Positions 1-12,900 of a stretch of 64,000 nt of DNA are shown in pieces; the first letter of the stretch is position 1, and each line of letters opens with the position of its first letter. The notes beneath the pieces are model-generated. The model was given only the letters and a program-made list of their open reading frames with translations. It did not search any database and was not told the DNA's origin. The DNA lies in assembly GCA_914767715.1 (NCBI GenBank), contig OU612067.1, positions 11,222,001-11,286,000 of the forward strand. The letters are read 5' to 3'. Origin of the DNA: Membranipora membranacea. Its lineage: Eukaryota; Bryozoa; Gymnolaemata; Cheilostomatida; Membraniporidae. The position numbers and the translations under genes were made by a program.

Positions 1-445
1 CGCCTGCCCAGTATGGTTTCAGTTTATCTCCGAAGCCGATAAAGAGAAACTAGAGAAAGTGCAGAGATACGCTACACGCATGATGATGCCATACATAGAG
101 CACTATGACGATAGACTGACCAAGCTAGCCTTACCCTATATATCCGACTTCTTAATGTCTCTATGCAGCGAACACTTTTTAAAAATTTCAACCAATAATA
201 CCCATCCGCTGAACAATAGAATCAGACCTAACACTCAAAGAAAATCCGCCCGTAAAGCAGTAATCGACAAATACCGACCCAGCAAATGCCGCACTGTAAA
301 ACGGCAGAACAGCTTTTTTGAATTTTATATGAGATTTTTCAACTAGTGCAATATTTTTCCATCAATTTTTATGTAAACATTTCAATTTTGTCAACCTTTG
401 TAGGAGTGATACCGGAAATGTCTAAATAAACAAACATCAAACATC
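1..445 (+). mobile_element. LINE 3' fragment (RT C-terminus and tail)
   Basis: The frame from 59 to 346 ends in a C-terminal block typical of CR1/Jockey-like non-LTR retrotransposons: a hydrophilic stretch with SLCSEHF, HPLNNRI and a closing FEFYMRFFN before the stop. A shorter relative lies at 10391-10790, showing the same HPLN and FEFYMRFF blocks. The 3' end is a short AAAC/AAACATC-type tail near 425-445. The element enters from outside the window, so its 5' extent is unknown. It is only a fragment and no RT catalytic motif is present. Confidence 0.6.
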
Positions 446-1955
446 AAGACACAGAGTGGAAACCACAATTCAACATGTTTACTCATCAGTATGCCAGCAA
501 CTTGACAGGGGTAAAACCGTATTTCTAGTTTTACTAGATTTATCGGCAGCTTTCGATACAGTGTCGCATGAAAACCTTATTTCTTTGCTCTCTACACAGT
601 TTAAGTTAGGTGGTAATGTGCTGAAGTGGATAAAGTCCTATCTCTCTGATCGATCATACAGAGTTAAAATTGATGGTAAATTGTCTGATCCTGTGCGTTG
701 TAATGTTGGAGTCCCTCAAGGGAGTGTTCTGGGTCCTATTTTGTTTAACTGTGTGATGTCTTCCTTGCCAAAGTTACTCTCTAAGATTGGGATCCAGAGC
801 CATATGTATGCCGATGACACTCAGTTCTGGGTGAGTTTTGGAGAAAATGAAGATTTAAACAATGAGAAGACTGCCAGGTGGCGGGTAAAGCAAGCTTTCT
901 CTGTTATAAATTCATTCATGAAGCAAAGTCATCTTAAGTTAAATCCTGCAAAGACTCAATTCATCCCATTTTCTCGTAAATCAAGTTTCTCATCATTTGC
1001 ACCACTTCAGCTCGACGATCACACCTCTATATCTCCATCTCCTGAAGTCAGAAATCTTGGCCTCATCATGGACTCAAAGCTTGACTTCCAAAGTCATGTG
1101 ACAGCATTACGCAAAACTTGCTTCTTTCAACTCAAACGGCTAAGGGCAATCAGGAATTATATTCCTAAATCTCATTTTTCCACCCTCATTCACGCTTTCA
1201 TCACCAGCAGGCTAGATTTCTGCAATTCGATCTTTTATGCTTTACCTAAAACTGTCATTTCCTGATTACAAACAATACAGAATTCCTGTGCGAAATGCTT
1301 GACTGGGGGCAATCGCTACACCTCAGCCACTGAAGCCAGATTTACACTCCACTGGCTCCCTATCACATCACGATCAATGTTCAAGCTAGGTGTCATGGCT
1401 CATAAAGTTGTACACCATCCAACAACAATCCCAACATATCTCTCAGGTCCTTTTTCAACATCTAAGCATATTCGCAACACTCGCAACAACTCATCGAACA
1501 CACTCGTTTCTACTTTCTCAAGCAAACTCTCAACCGTCGGCGATCGCTCCCTACTCATCACTCTGCCCAAAGTCTGGAATTTCCTCCAACTTGATCACTG
1601 AGACATCTCTTCAACTTCCCTCTTCAAATCCAAACTAAAAACCTTCTTATTTAAATCTACTTATTATGTTTAATTTTAGCCTGGCTGGTTGCCTGTTTTT
1701 GCCTGGCAGATGGCCATATTTAACTAAATATAATGTGTACATACATGTATTTTATTAGAAGTTACTATAATTTTATCTTTCCGTTAACTCATGGTCAGAT
1801 TTTATGTACACTTTTATTTAATTTTTTTTATTATTCTACACCGAATATTTTATCTCACATTTTATCATGTACAACACTTAGAAATCATTGTTTTATTGTA
1901 TAAACAATTTTATTAAGCGTTTCATAAATAAACTGTATTATCATTATTATTGAGT
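446..1955 (+). mobile_element. 5'-truncated CR1/L2-like LINE with reverse transcriptase domain
   Basis: One frame from about 456 to 1601 encodes the palm and thumb of a non-LTR reverse transcriptase. Motif A is LDLSAAFDTVSH, motif B is GVPQGSVLGPILF, the catalytic YADDTQ box is near 807-824, and a later LKLNPAKTQF plus NLGLIMDSKLDF follow. The frame is interrupted by TGA at 1263-1265 and again by TGA near 1600; the downstream HWLPITSR block continues in the same frame, so these are nonsense changes, not frameshifts. The endonuclease domain and RT N-terminus are missing. The 3' UTR ends in an ATT-rich tail near 1940-1955. It is a dead copy. Confidence 0.85.
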
Positions 1956-2649
1956 GTAAACCATACTGCCATATCATGAACTTCTTGAAAACATCAGGTT
2001 TACCTCATTTTCTCCATCTTTACCGTGATAATGTTTATTGCAAGCTAAAATTAAGCTAGCCAAACTTAACTCTAGCTAACATCATCTTTATTTAACAAAC
2101 ATATATGCTACAGCCATAACAAAATGATGATTTACATCATTGTCTTCATCATATACTATGATACTGTAACTGCATGGTTAATTGGGAAAAAAGCGATATT
2201 AAAACGGATATATGCACATAAGTACAAGAATAGGCATGGCAGGGAGTGTTTTTGCCCGGGATAAGCAACCACTTGAATATGATGATGTCCCACAACGGAG
2301 ATTGAGCAGACTTTTTTCTTTCAATACTGGCATGCTGACCAGATTTCTGATTGAAGGAAAGATGTGAATAACATAAAAGCCTATCATTGGCTTTTAACAA
2401 TAGTTCTAAGTTTTCCTTAGTTTGTTGAGGAAGGACGACTTCTCATTCTAGTTGATATGGTTATTTGGCAAGTCTTGAGCCTGATTGCTAAGACAAGGAG
2501 GGTGTTATAAGGGCAGAAAGAAATCTTTTATGTACCAAAGAGTTTATTTTTCCTCTATTTCTCTGACTTATGTACCACATGGTCTTATATGCACATGCTT
2601 GATCAGTGAATAAAGTGGATAAATAAAAAACAGATTGCCGAATGTTGTC
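1956..2649. other. No recognisable feature
   Basis: This is AT-rich, non-coding-looking sequence between the LINE tail and the inverted module relic. Short frames on the minus strand (about 2149-2400) have no family resemblance. I see no RNA gene or clear repeat. Confidence 0.4.
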
Positions 2650-3115
2650 CTATTGTTAGAAGGTTCTCCAATCTATAGTATTATGACTGTCCTATAGGTT
2701 TATGATTGGTGAGCATTGACTGATTGTGGTGACTATTTTAATCTTTCTAGAGAGACAAACAACCACAATTTTCCTGAGTAGTATTAAATACATGCTGAAG
2801 ACTGGATACAATGCAAGCATGTGTAGTAACTCAGGATTCAGCAGGTCAATGACACTCTGATGGAAGTTCACGCTAAGGTGACTGGACTGAAGTTTTACGC
2901 TTTATTTGCTGTCAGTGACATGAACGTTGGTGAGAGAGACTATGTACCTTGAGTGGTGTGGTACAATAACAACTGTGCATCAGGTATGTTTTGCATACCA
3001 AAGTATTTGTACTTGTATTTTGTACTTTGTCAGTCTTTGACTTAACATTCAAGGACATATTCTGGTCATCCTCGTTTTGTTACCCATGATATCTTTGATC
3101 AAACAATAAAATACG
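2650..3115 (+). pseudogene. Inverted, decayed relic of receptor module exon b and flanking introns
   Basis: Read on the plus strand, 2753-2985 matches the second exon of the receptor modules found on the minus strand further right. Recognisable pieces are TTIFLSS, TGYNAS, GLKFYALFAVSDMNVGERDYV and VVWYNNNCASG. A single-base loss falls near the block before the Thr-Leu-rich segment, and a TGA replaces the Trp codon after YVP near 2950. The flanks also resemble the module introns, including a stretch related to the CTGGTCATCC intron sequence near 3065. It lies just outside the duplicated block in opposite orientation, so it is probably an older escaped copy. Confidence 0.75.
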
Positions 3116-3136
3116 TTTTTCTCCAGTCGAAGCACT

Positions 3137-3350
3137 ATATCATTCTTCAACATAGTAACACAAGCACCAGCGCCATTCCTTTTGGCGTGTTAATATTGAA
3201 GACCGTGGGTTCGAATCCCACTGCAGTCCATCAACAACTGTGGTTTGGTTGGCCCCCAGGGGTGCTCCGACCTGCCTGCAAACAGAGGTTAGGATAGCGG
3301 GAGGCGTCTAGCCCATAAAGTTGCACATCAGTTAGCATCCTATATTGGAG
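3137..3350 (+). repeat. tRNA-like SINE relic (also at about 21185-21390)
   Basis: The segment GTGGGTTCGAATCCCACTG near 3204-3222 is a perfect T-arm with a Pol III B box, followed by GCAGTCC. Just upstream, CGCCA-TTCCTTT-TGGCG can form an anticodon-like arm. No matching 5' acceptor half (GGACTGC) is found upstream and the spacer between the arms is too long for a standard tRNA. I therefore read it as a tRNA-derived SINE head or relic, not a tRNA gene. The following 130 bases are unrelated to tRNA. Confidence 0.4.
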
Positions 3351-3964
3351 TAAAAGATGATGTTCTCTGGCTATCAACAGAGTTATTTACAAACTGACAA
3401 TTCTAAGCAGAGACACAACAAAGATAAATCACAAATTTACCTAGCTAGCCAAAATATAGTGCTAGCCAACGTTGTACCTCCACCGAACTAGCTAACCAAA
3501 CTAACATTTACTACGAGACTAGGGTATATCACAATGTTTTATTATATCTATTATGTATTTAGAACAATATCTATTATGCACTGAAATTCATGGAAATTAT
3601 AAAAATTAAATAAATAAAATGAAATTAAATTATAAAATAAGTGATGCTGATAGAACAATAGAGGCGCATAAAGATATTCATTGTATAACTGCATTAGCCG
3701 TTAATCGAAATCTGCAAGATACAAGTGCATATCAGATTCGCAAATAAAGGGCTCAAAGGGAAATAAAAAGAAAAAAAAGGGAATCGGTCAAAGTGAAATT
3801 ATCAATGGCCTGATAACGCTGGAAGTCCAGAAGAGTGTAATGGTGGGTTAATTTTGCCTATAATCTATGACAGAGCTCAAGATGAAGTGAAAGTAAAATA
3901 TGTGCAAGCAACTATTGCACCAAATGTCAGAGCGGCGGTGAAATTTCTTGCTGTCAGTGGTGGT
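3351..3964. other. 3' flank of gene B, no gene seen
   Basis: AT-rich sequence downstream of gene B's stop codon. On the minus strand an AATAAA lies at 3538-3543, about 420 nt past the stop, and is a possible polyadenylation signal. The matching stretch after gene A is about 21390-21997. No other feature is visible. Confidence 0.35.
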
Positions 3965-6900
3965 TTATGTACGGTGAGCAGGCCAGTCAGTATGTCCGCC
4001 TGATGAATATACTTCTCTATACGAATTTATACTGACAGTAGCGTCACCTAGCTGAGCTGTGACGTCATCAGCCACTGCCCACATGTGAGCCTCTGTCTTA
4101 TCACCCCAGCTGCAAGACTGAGGGAAAAATGTCGTCGTACAGTCTTTTGTCAAAGGAACTTTTCTCGGCATTAGTATCTGCGTGTTTTCAAGCTATAATC
4201 GAAAAGTGTAAAAATGATGCATTTTTGTGTAATGGAATTTATTTTCAGCGAAGTTGTATGTTATCATGATAGTATGTTGTCAAATGGCTGTGATCATCAG
4301 ATGCATATAAGGTGCACTCCAATCCACTCAATTCAAACAATTTTAGCTAAACATTTATTTGAACCTCCACCATATTTTGCTTCAGTTAGGCATGAAGTCT
4401 GAATTAAGTGACATATAACAATGTGCTGGAATTTGCTAAAGAAACCATTGTTTAGAAAATGTGTTGGCTCTGAATCAGAGCCAACACATTAACTTTGACT
4501 GTTCTTAGGGGCGTAGGGAGTAACCCGAAATCCCAGGCCAATCTGAGATTGAATTTATAACACCAGATTTTACGGGATTGTTTAGATCTGGGGTTGGGAA
4601 AAAAAGCTGGGGTTGAGAAATACAACAGGATTAAAAATAAGCATAAACTCGCCACTCATTTAAAACCTTGAATAGGCCTATGGGCGCGGCCATCTTGTTA
4701 TTACTAGGTTACCAGACTACAGTTATATTTCATTAGCTTTTATAGCACTCAAAAGTTTTTGACTGGTGGAATGTAATACAATTTTGAGGTCACATAAAGT
4801 TCATAGGCTAATCCCTGAATTGCCTCAGCATGCGATTCCTCCATTCCAAGTATTTATTAAATGTATGAACCCACTCTACCCAAATCACATCACAGTGAGT
4901 TATGTCTGCAAACCAAATCAAAATGAAATAATCATGTTAAGGTGCAACACCTATGTTGGTATGTCCAAATTACATACATGATACTGAGTACATGTCACTA
5001 TACATTACTAGATGGCCCTTGACTGCCTCGAGGGTTCAAGCCACCTTATCATGCTGGTTGTAGAGGGTCTGTGGGGGTGGGGAAGAAGAGGAGACATCTC
5101 TTCATTTCTTCACAAAGTTTGAATTCAACCCCAGATCAGTGAGCCTAACCCCAGATCTTTACTACCCCAGAATTTTACTTGCCAACCCTAGATCCAACAA
5201 TACTTTGACGCTTCGTACATATCTGTTCTGAATTCTAATGTCTAGATTAATTCGAGTACACTGACTGGAGCACTATTATTTATTATGTAGCCATTGACAT
5301 ATTTTTATGATGCTGGGTTTCCAATTTGGCTTATATCAGGTCATCATGTTTAACTGTATAACAGCATGATACTGCTGTATTTGTAGTTTTAGGAAAGTGG
5401 ATATGAATAAAGCCACAAATGAATAGCATTTGTTTGGTTACAGGATGTTAATTGAGTGAACTGATTATACGATCATGACTTCATGAGCATAAAACTGTCA
5501 GAATTGCTCAAGTATCACCATTCACAAATTGCATTATCATCTCGATCACTCCCGCTCAACAAATACAATGTTATCTATTTAGTTGCAGACCTTGACAGAA
5601 AAACTTGACTGAAAATTACTCATCGAGTGCCACCACTTTCTGCAGGGTGAAGCAGCCAGAAATCCCTCGGTGTGAGATTATCTACAAGCACCTGTTTGGA
5701 TGTAAATTATGACAGCTAGGGTGTCACATAGACCTGGATCCCTTACTGCTGCCAAATGTACAAAGCTTTAATTAATTAGTAATATTGTACTCACTTTGTC
5801 TGTGTAAAGGTCAAAGTAAACTGGTTTACCCAGAAGACTAGAAATTCCATAGCTTGCAAGGTAAAATCTGTAAAGCACGTCTTCGGCGCTCGGAGAGCCA
5901 ACCTGATGAAAGATAAATACTGGACGGAGTATGAATGAATGAATGATTGTTATCCTTGCTGTAAGGTGCTGCGGAATTGAAATTCTAGTTTTGTTTCATG
6001 ATCATGGGTAGTCCCACCCCTGCCCTCCCCTCCTTGTAAAGTGCCAGAACAAGATTCTCACCTGTATGTCTACGCTGTCAAATATTCTGACCATATGTTC
6101 TGTCACATTGGCACTCAAACCTTTCCACTCAACTATTCGCTCAGGTTGGGTGCCTCCTGTCCGTCGCCCCCAATGCCAGAAAACAGAGTAGTGGGTGCTG
6201 AGGCCAGCTGCTGTGGCGTCTGTATGCACCTCATTCAACTTGTCCAGGTAAGATTGAATCTGAGAATCATCCCAATACCTTGAGTATTTCTCATTTTTAA
6301 CAGCAAAACCATCAAACTTTCCGTTTGCTCCTGTGATAAAAGAAACGGTTGGCAATAAATATCCAGTACTGTTGTAAGGAAAACATTTTTGTCATTAAAT
6401 CAGAAAGGATTCTGTGCTACAACGGGTGAATTGAACATATTCTTTGATTGACCACATCATGGTTGGCCAGACGTAGGATGGCCAGAATATGTCAGAACAA
6501 GGTAATAAGACAATCAAATTTAAATTCAATTTAAAAGTTTGATACCTTGGTAGTTGCAGGATTGACGATATTTCGGTTAAAAATCTGGGTCTTGAACTTC
6601 AAGTCTAAAATTTGAAATACTTTGGGATACAGCACGTACCTGAAGCACAGTTGCTATTGTACCACACCACCCAGGGTACATAGTCCCTCTCCCCAACGTT
6701 GATATCATTGACAGCAAATAAAGCGTAAATCTTCAGTCCATTAACCTTAGCGTGACCTTCAATAAGAGTGTCCTTGACCTGCTGAATACCTGGGTCACTG
6801 CAGATGCTTGCATTGTATCCAGTCTGCAGGGTCTGATGAATACTACTCAGGAAAATTGTGGTTATTTCTCTACCTGGAAAGATTAAAATAATTACCACAA

Positions 6901-9900
6901 TTGGACAGTGCTCTCCAATTGTTGTTATTTTCCTTTTTTTATACATACTTACATATAAATGCAAAATAATAGTAATAATAATAATAGAATCCATCTAAAA
7001 CAAAAGTGATACAACTAAAAGTTGTATGATAAAAACAAAAACCTATAGGCCAACTATACTATAGATCGGAAAACTTACTAACTATGGGACAATTAACAGC
7101 AATCTGTTACCATGGGTTATTTTGATCATATCAAGCTTATGCTGTCCTGTGGATTGATTTCTTTTTGCTGCCTGTTGATGGAACTCTTGAGGCATTTTGT
7201 TCTGATCTGCAAGCATTTGGAGTTGCATACCCTGAGGCATATCAGTACAGGGGCGACTCTCAATGTAGACAAACCGAATCACTTATGATCAAGATGACAC
7301 CATATATAAATACAGTTACAGTGTAAGCTGGTCAATTGGAATCCTGTTATACGAAATTCCTGTTAATTCAGACACCTGAGTTTGATCCCAGCCCAGCACA
7401 TGGTTTTTAGACTGCTTTAATTCGAATTTGTAACTAGAATTCGAAATTGTCTTCCCCTACCATAGAAGAAAGTAACTTCATATTCAGAGGGCTACTGATT
7501 CGAAGCTGTCTTTTCTAATCAAGGAAGAGTGTAACTCCTTGTTCAGGTGTTTGTTTTTGATGACGCAGTGAAAGGGAGTAATAAATATCTGGATTAAAAC
7601 CCAACCCAACCGACCCCGCATATCCAATACAATGTCAAATCCCTGAAAATGCCCCACATAAGTTGAAAATCCCAGCGATCAGCTGGCATTATTATAATTA
7701 GAACCAGTCTTTTTGGGTCCCTTGGTTTTAATAAAGTCACTTACACTGTATTTTATAACTATAAATACCTAGCAAGATTGCTATTAGACCCTGTGCAGCA
7801 TGCAGTTGGGATTCAAATCAAAATTAATTAATACTAATTATTAATAATAAATATTAAAACTAATTTAATTTTAAATTATATTAATTAATATTTATTATTA
7901 TTCATATTGATTTGAAACATTAAATATAAATAATTTATATTAAATGTTAATATTTATCAAAATTAATTAATATTGCCAACATGGTGACTGTTTTGTCACC
8001 AAGGCAATGTCTAAGCTATTACCTGGTCTGTTGAGAGTTTTCCACAGCCAGTCCCGTTTAACTGGATTATCCCAGTTTCCCGTGAAACACTGGGGGGTGG
8101 CAGATTGATTCCATGCTACGAACTCAGTCTGGTTACAGCCTTGTACAGTATTGTCCCATCCAGTTTTATATACATATAAAGATCGACCTGCAGGATGTTC
8201 TGTAAATCAGGTAAACAATAATATTCAAATTGAAAAATCAGGCATCTTAGAGAATTCATTTATTTTGTAGTGCTGTCTCCTAATTCAGAGGGGAAAATTG
8301 ATCCGATCAGGTCTAACTAAAGTCTTTAAAATTAGATCACAGCCAACCATATCGGGTGATAGGACATAGGGGGGATTTCTAGCTGTCCCTGCCCTAGCCT
8401 GCCATCCTTGACTATATATGACAGCGTAGCGTCACACCGAGGGTCCGAAACGCCCGAAAAACCCCAGCTTGGGGGTTTTAAGGCGCTGTAAACTTCCCTC
8501 ACGCGTTTCAGGGCGGAGCCCCAGCTGCCAAAGCATAGAGAGCAAGTTAGGGCCTTGAAAATTAAATTGACTGGGTTCTGGAGGTGCGTCAAAACAGTCA
8601 ACCTAGATATGCAACATGGCAACTGGCAGCCCTGCAATTTTGATCAAATTTATTAGTCGGGATTTTGATCAAATTTATTAGTCGGGGATGAGCTGTCACA
8701 TTTGATATCACAGTCGTTGGCCAAGTTTAAGTCATCGCTGAAAAAAAATCTGATGTATTAATTGACTGTATTTGCAGGGATAGCAGGTGAAGCGACCCTG
8801 GGCAGAAATGTAGCCCCACTCTGCGAAGTTGACTCAAAACCGAAAATATCTATGTCTGTATTCTAATTGAATTCCACTGAAAATTCGGCCGCCTTTCCAA
8901 AATTCCAGAAATAATTTACGGAAGAATGAGGCAAAGAGCAAGGTTAATATCAAAATATTCTTGTAAAATCATGAACTGCTCACCTGCCCTGCCCCGGTGA
9001 GCAGGCCAGTCTTTATGTCCGCCTGATGAATATACTGACAGCAGCATGATCTAACTGAGCTGTGACTGCGTCAGCCACTGCCCACATGTTAGCCTCGGTC
9101 TTATCTCCCCAACCGCACGGCTGAGGGAAGAATGTCGTTGTACAGTTTGTGTTATTAAGCTATAATCAAAAAGTATAAAACGTGATGCATATTATTTTTG
9201 TTATGGAGTTTATTTTCAGCGAAGTTGTATTTTATCATTATAGCATGTTGTCAAATCGCTGTGATAATCAAATGCATATACGGTGCACTCCACTCCACTC
9301 CACTCCACTCCACTCCACTCCACTCCACTCCACTCCACTCCACTCCACTCCACTCCACTCCACTCCACTCCACTCCACTCCACTCCACTCCACTCCACTC
9401 CACTCCACTCCACTCCACTCCACTCCACTCCACTCCACTCCACTCCACTCCACTCCACTCCACTCCACTCCACTCCACTCCACTCCACTCCACTCCACTC
9501 CACTCCACTCCACTCCACTCCACTCCACTCCACTCCACTCCACTCCACTCCACTCCACTCCACTCCACTCCACTCCACTCCACTCCACTCCACTCCACTC
9601 CACTCCACTCCACTCCACTCCACTCCACTCCACTCCACTCCACTCCACTCCACTCCACTCCACTCCACTCCACTCCACTCCACTCCACTCCACTCCACTC
9701 CACTCCACTCCACTCCACTCCACTCCACTCCACTCCACTCCACTCCACTCCACTCCACTCCACTCCACTCCACTCCACTCCACTCCACTCCACTCCACTC
9801 CACTCCACTCCACTCCACTCCACTCCACTCCACTCCACTCCACTCCACTCCACTCCACTCCACTCCACTCCACTCCACTCCACTCCACTCCACTCCACTC

Positions 9901-12900
9901 CACTCCACTCCACTCCACTCCACTCCACTCCACTCCACTCCACTCCACTCCACTCCACTCCACTCCACTCCACTCCACTCCACTCCACTCCACTCCACTC
10001 CACTCCACTCCACTCCACTCCACTCCACTCCACTCCACTCCACTCCACTCCACTCCACTCCACTCCACTCCACTCCACTCCACTCAATTCAAACAATTTT
10101 AGCGGCATGTATTTGAACCTCCACCAAATGTTGCCTTAGTTAGTCATGAGTCTGAATTAAGTGACATATAAGAATGTAATGGGATCACTGTTTAGCCAGT
10201 TTGTCGGCTTAGAATGAGAGGGAACAAATTCTCAACTACTGTTCTGTGTCTTAATTAACAAGAATTCTGAATGTTAATATCTAGGTTAATTCGAGCTGAT
10301 TGCAGCACTATTCTTTTTTATGTGGCCGATGACATATTTTTATAATCTGTACATCAGGTCATCGTCATTAAAAGCTACTCAAATACCAATACTACTCGGA
10401 TTGTGCTGCCATTCTCTGACAACTACGAGCAGAGGCTGGACCATCTAGCACTGCCACCCATCACAACATTCCTGCACACCACTTGCAGTGAACATTTCAC
10501 TAGAATAGCTGACAACGATAATCACCCCTTGAACTCTCGTATTAGAATAAACACAAACAGAACATCTGCTCGTAGAGCAAAAATATAGGCCATCCAAGTG
10601 TAGAACAACCAAAAGACAAAATACCTTTTTTGAATTTTATATGCGATTTTTTGACTAATGCAGCTCAGACTCCTTTTATTTTTATTTTTCCATGTATGTG
10701 CTGTACATTCGATGCTATCAACCTATCACAGGGTGGATATTAGAATTTAGGCAATAAACAAACAAACAAACAAACAAACAAACAAACAATGCATTTTAGT
10801 CAGACAGTTACTTATGATAAAGTTTTCTGCATTATGGTGTCAGAGTCCTCCCGTTGAGCAATACAAGTCTGGCAGCTAGTTCTGCAGTAGTTACACACTT
10901 TTTACACACAAAACTCTGAGCACTTCTGGGTGAAAAAGTTGTATAGTGTTAGAAATTGTCCTCCCTTCTCACATATGCGATGTGAGGTATCTGTATTCGG
11001 AGTTCTCTCCCCTAAATTGTCTCCACAGGAGACCTATGAGCCAATTAACCTCACTTGGCATTTGAAAGCCAGTGTTGCAAGTTGTTGACTGTTGATTTAC
11101 TTTACAAGGAGATTTTAAAGACTCCGTCATTTTTTGCTTACCGTCATTACTACTACGACAATGATTCTCACTTCTTAAAACTATCAGTTATACCAACTAT
11201 ACAAAAGATGGAACAGTTAGCCTCATCTGTAACACTAGCCACACAAGTCACCAACCACGTCAGTAAGCTGGCTGCTTATAATTTATAACTGACGCTGGTT
11301 TATATAAACTACGATTTATATACTAAACCGGTCTCAATTTAGAAAGTGGATTAATCTAATATTTAGCACCAATTCGAATAATAGAAGAGTTATGAACTGA
11401 AAAAGATTATTCAGTTCCTAGCAACATCCAGATAATTGGTCCGTGTAAAGTATCTATGTGGCCTAGTGCTGTACCAGCCCAAAAAACTATCTCTTTTATC
11501 TACTTGAGAGAACTGTATAAATTAACAAATGGAGTTATCTATTATTGCAAAATATCTCCTGACAATGGAACTATATTTATTTTGAACTTATGGGGGAAAA
11601 ATGGTAATTAAAAGCATCTTGAAGTGGTAGCTTATTAGGTTGACACAGCACTAGCCCTCGTAGAAACCGCACACCTCATTTATGTGAAGGGGGACAATTT
11701 CTAACACCATACATAATTTTTACCCAGAAGTGCTCTGAATTTTCTTAACATGAAAATATTGCATAATTACTGCAGAACTAGCCGCCAGACTATATATTGC
11801 TGTGGTCCCTCCGAAGTCTTCAAGGACACTTGACAGAAAAACTTGACCAAAAACTAATCATCGAGTTCCACCACTTTCTGCAAGTGAAGCAGCCAGAAAA
11901 CTGCCTCAGAGTGAAATAAAGGACAAGCACCTGTTTAGACGTAAATTATGACAGCTAGGGTGACACATGGGCCTGGATGCTTTTACTCAACTGTCAAATG
12001 AACAAAGCTTCCATGAAATATATTGTACTTACTTTATCTGTGTAAAGGGTAAAGTAAACTTGTTTACCCAAAAGACGAGAGATCCCGTAGCTTGCATGGT
12101 ACACTCTTCTTATCACATCATCGGCGGTCGAAAAGCCAACCTGTTGTAGGATAAATAATAGACTGAGAATGAATAAATAAATGATTGTCATCCCCACTGT
12201 AAGGCTGCTGCAAAAGTGAAATTCTAGTTTTGTTTCATGAGCATGGGTAGTCCCACCCCTGCCCTCCCCTCCTTGTAAAGTGCCAGAACAAGATTCTCAC
12301 CTGTATGTCTACGCTGTCAAATATTCTGACCATATGTTCTGTCACATTGGCGCTCGAATCGTTCCAATTAACAATTCGCCCAGCTCCGCTGCCTAACGCT
12401 ACTCCCCAATGCCAGCCAACAGAGTAGTGGGTGCGGAGGTCAGCTGCTGTGGCGTCTGTATGCACCTCATTTAACTTGTCCAGGTAATCTTGAATCTGAG
12501 AATCATTCCATGACCCTGAGTATTTGTCATTCTTAACAGCGAAACCATCAAACTTTTCAATTCCCTCTATGATGAAAAATAACGGTTGACAATAAATATC
12601 CACAACTAATACTTACTACTACTAGGAAAACATTTGTGTTACCAGTAAAATAAGGATCCCGTCCTTCATCGGGAGCATTGAATGTATTATTGTTTGATTG
12701 AAGATATTATCATGGATGGTAAATCAGAGGATGGCCAGAATACATCCAGGATAACGTAATGTCAAAGACCGACAAGACGGTTAAAAAACCTTCAATACAA
12801 TTTATCTGTACACATCAGAGAAAAAACATATAAAAAAAATTGATTTGAAATTCAATTCTTAAATTTAATACAGTCTTGGTAGTTGCAGGGTCGACAATAT

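Larger units (their letters stand above)
3965..8199 (-). other. Module B2 of gene B (terminal module, carries stop)
   Basis: Exons a-e are 8023-8199, 6640-6873, 6062-6330, 5795-5902 and 3965-4192. All are open in phase. Exon a begins EHPAGRSLYVYKTGWD. Exon e is the terminal form: after GGHTDWPAH it reads Arg-Thr-stop, where internal modules instead continue to a splice donor. It is nearly identical to module A3, its counterpart in gene A. Exon d reads SPSAEDV where A2 and A3 read FTTADEV. Translation would reach it only if the upstream frameshift in B1 is absent or bypassed. Confidence 0.75.

Noticed and set aside
3137-3225. tRNA gene
   Set aside because: A T-arm and an anticodon-like arm exist, but there is no 5' acceptor half and the spacing is wrong.
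8332-8637. Frame reading KPPSWGFSGVSDPRCDATL, found in every module (also near 14090, 26366, 31314, 35979)
   Set aside because: It lies in the intron before exon a, is not needed for phase continuity, and has no suitable acceptor and donor pair that I could find. Its conservation follows from recent duplication, so it is more likely an old repeat than an exon.
9120-9170. Loss of the splice acceptor before exon e in modules A1 and B1
   Set aside because: At first the exon seemed to need an AG directly before the Cys codon. Rechecking the upstream donor (AAA then GTAAGT) showed phase 0, and the conserved TTATAG acceptor then gives an open frame in all five modules.
9286-10085. CRISPR array or telomeric/centromeric satellite
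   Set aside because: There are no spacers, so it is not CRISPR. It is a single intronic pentamer tract and does not continue as a satellite.
9182-10139. Long open frames on both strands encoding HSTPL and SGVEW repeats
   Set aside because: They are products of the perfect CACTC repeat, which has no stop in any frame, and the repeat sits in an intron that is short at the same site in gene A.
11055-11288. 77-residue frame conserved at 32945-33178
   Set aside because: It is on the strand opposite the gene, inside an intron, and its conservation is explained by the recent duplication.
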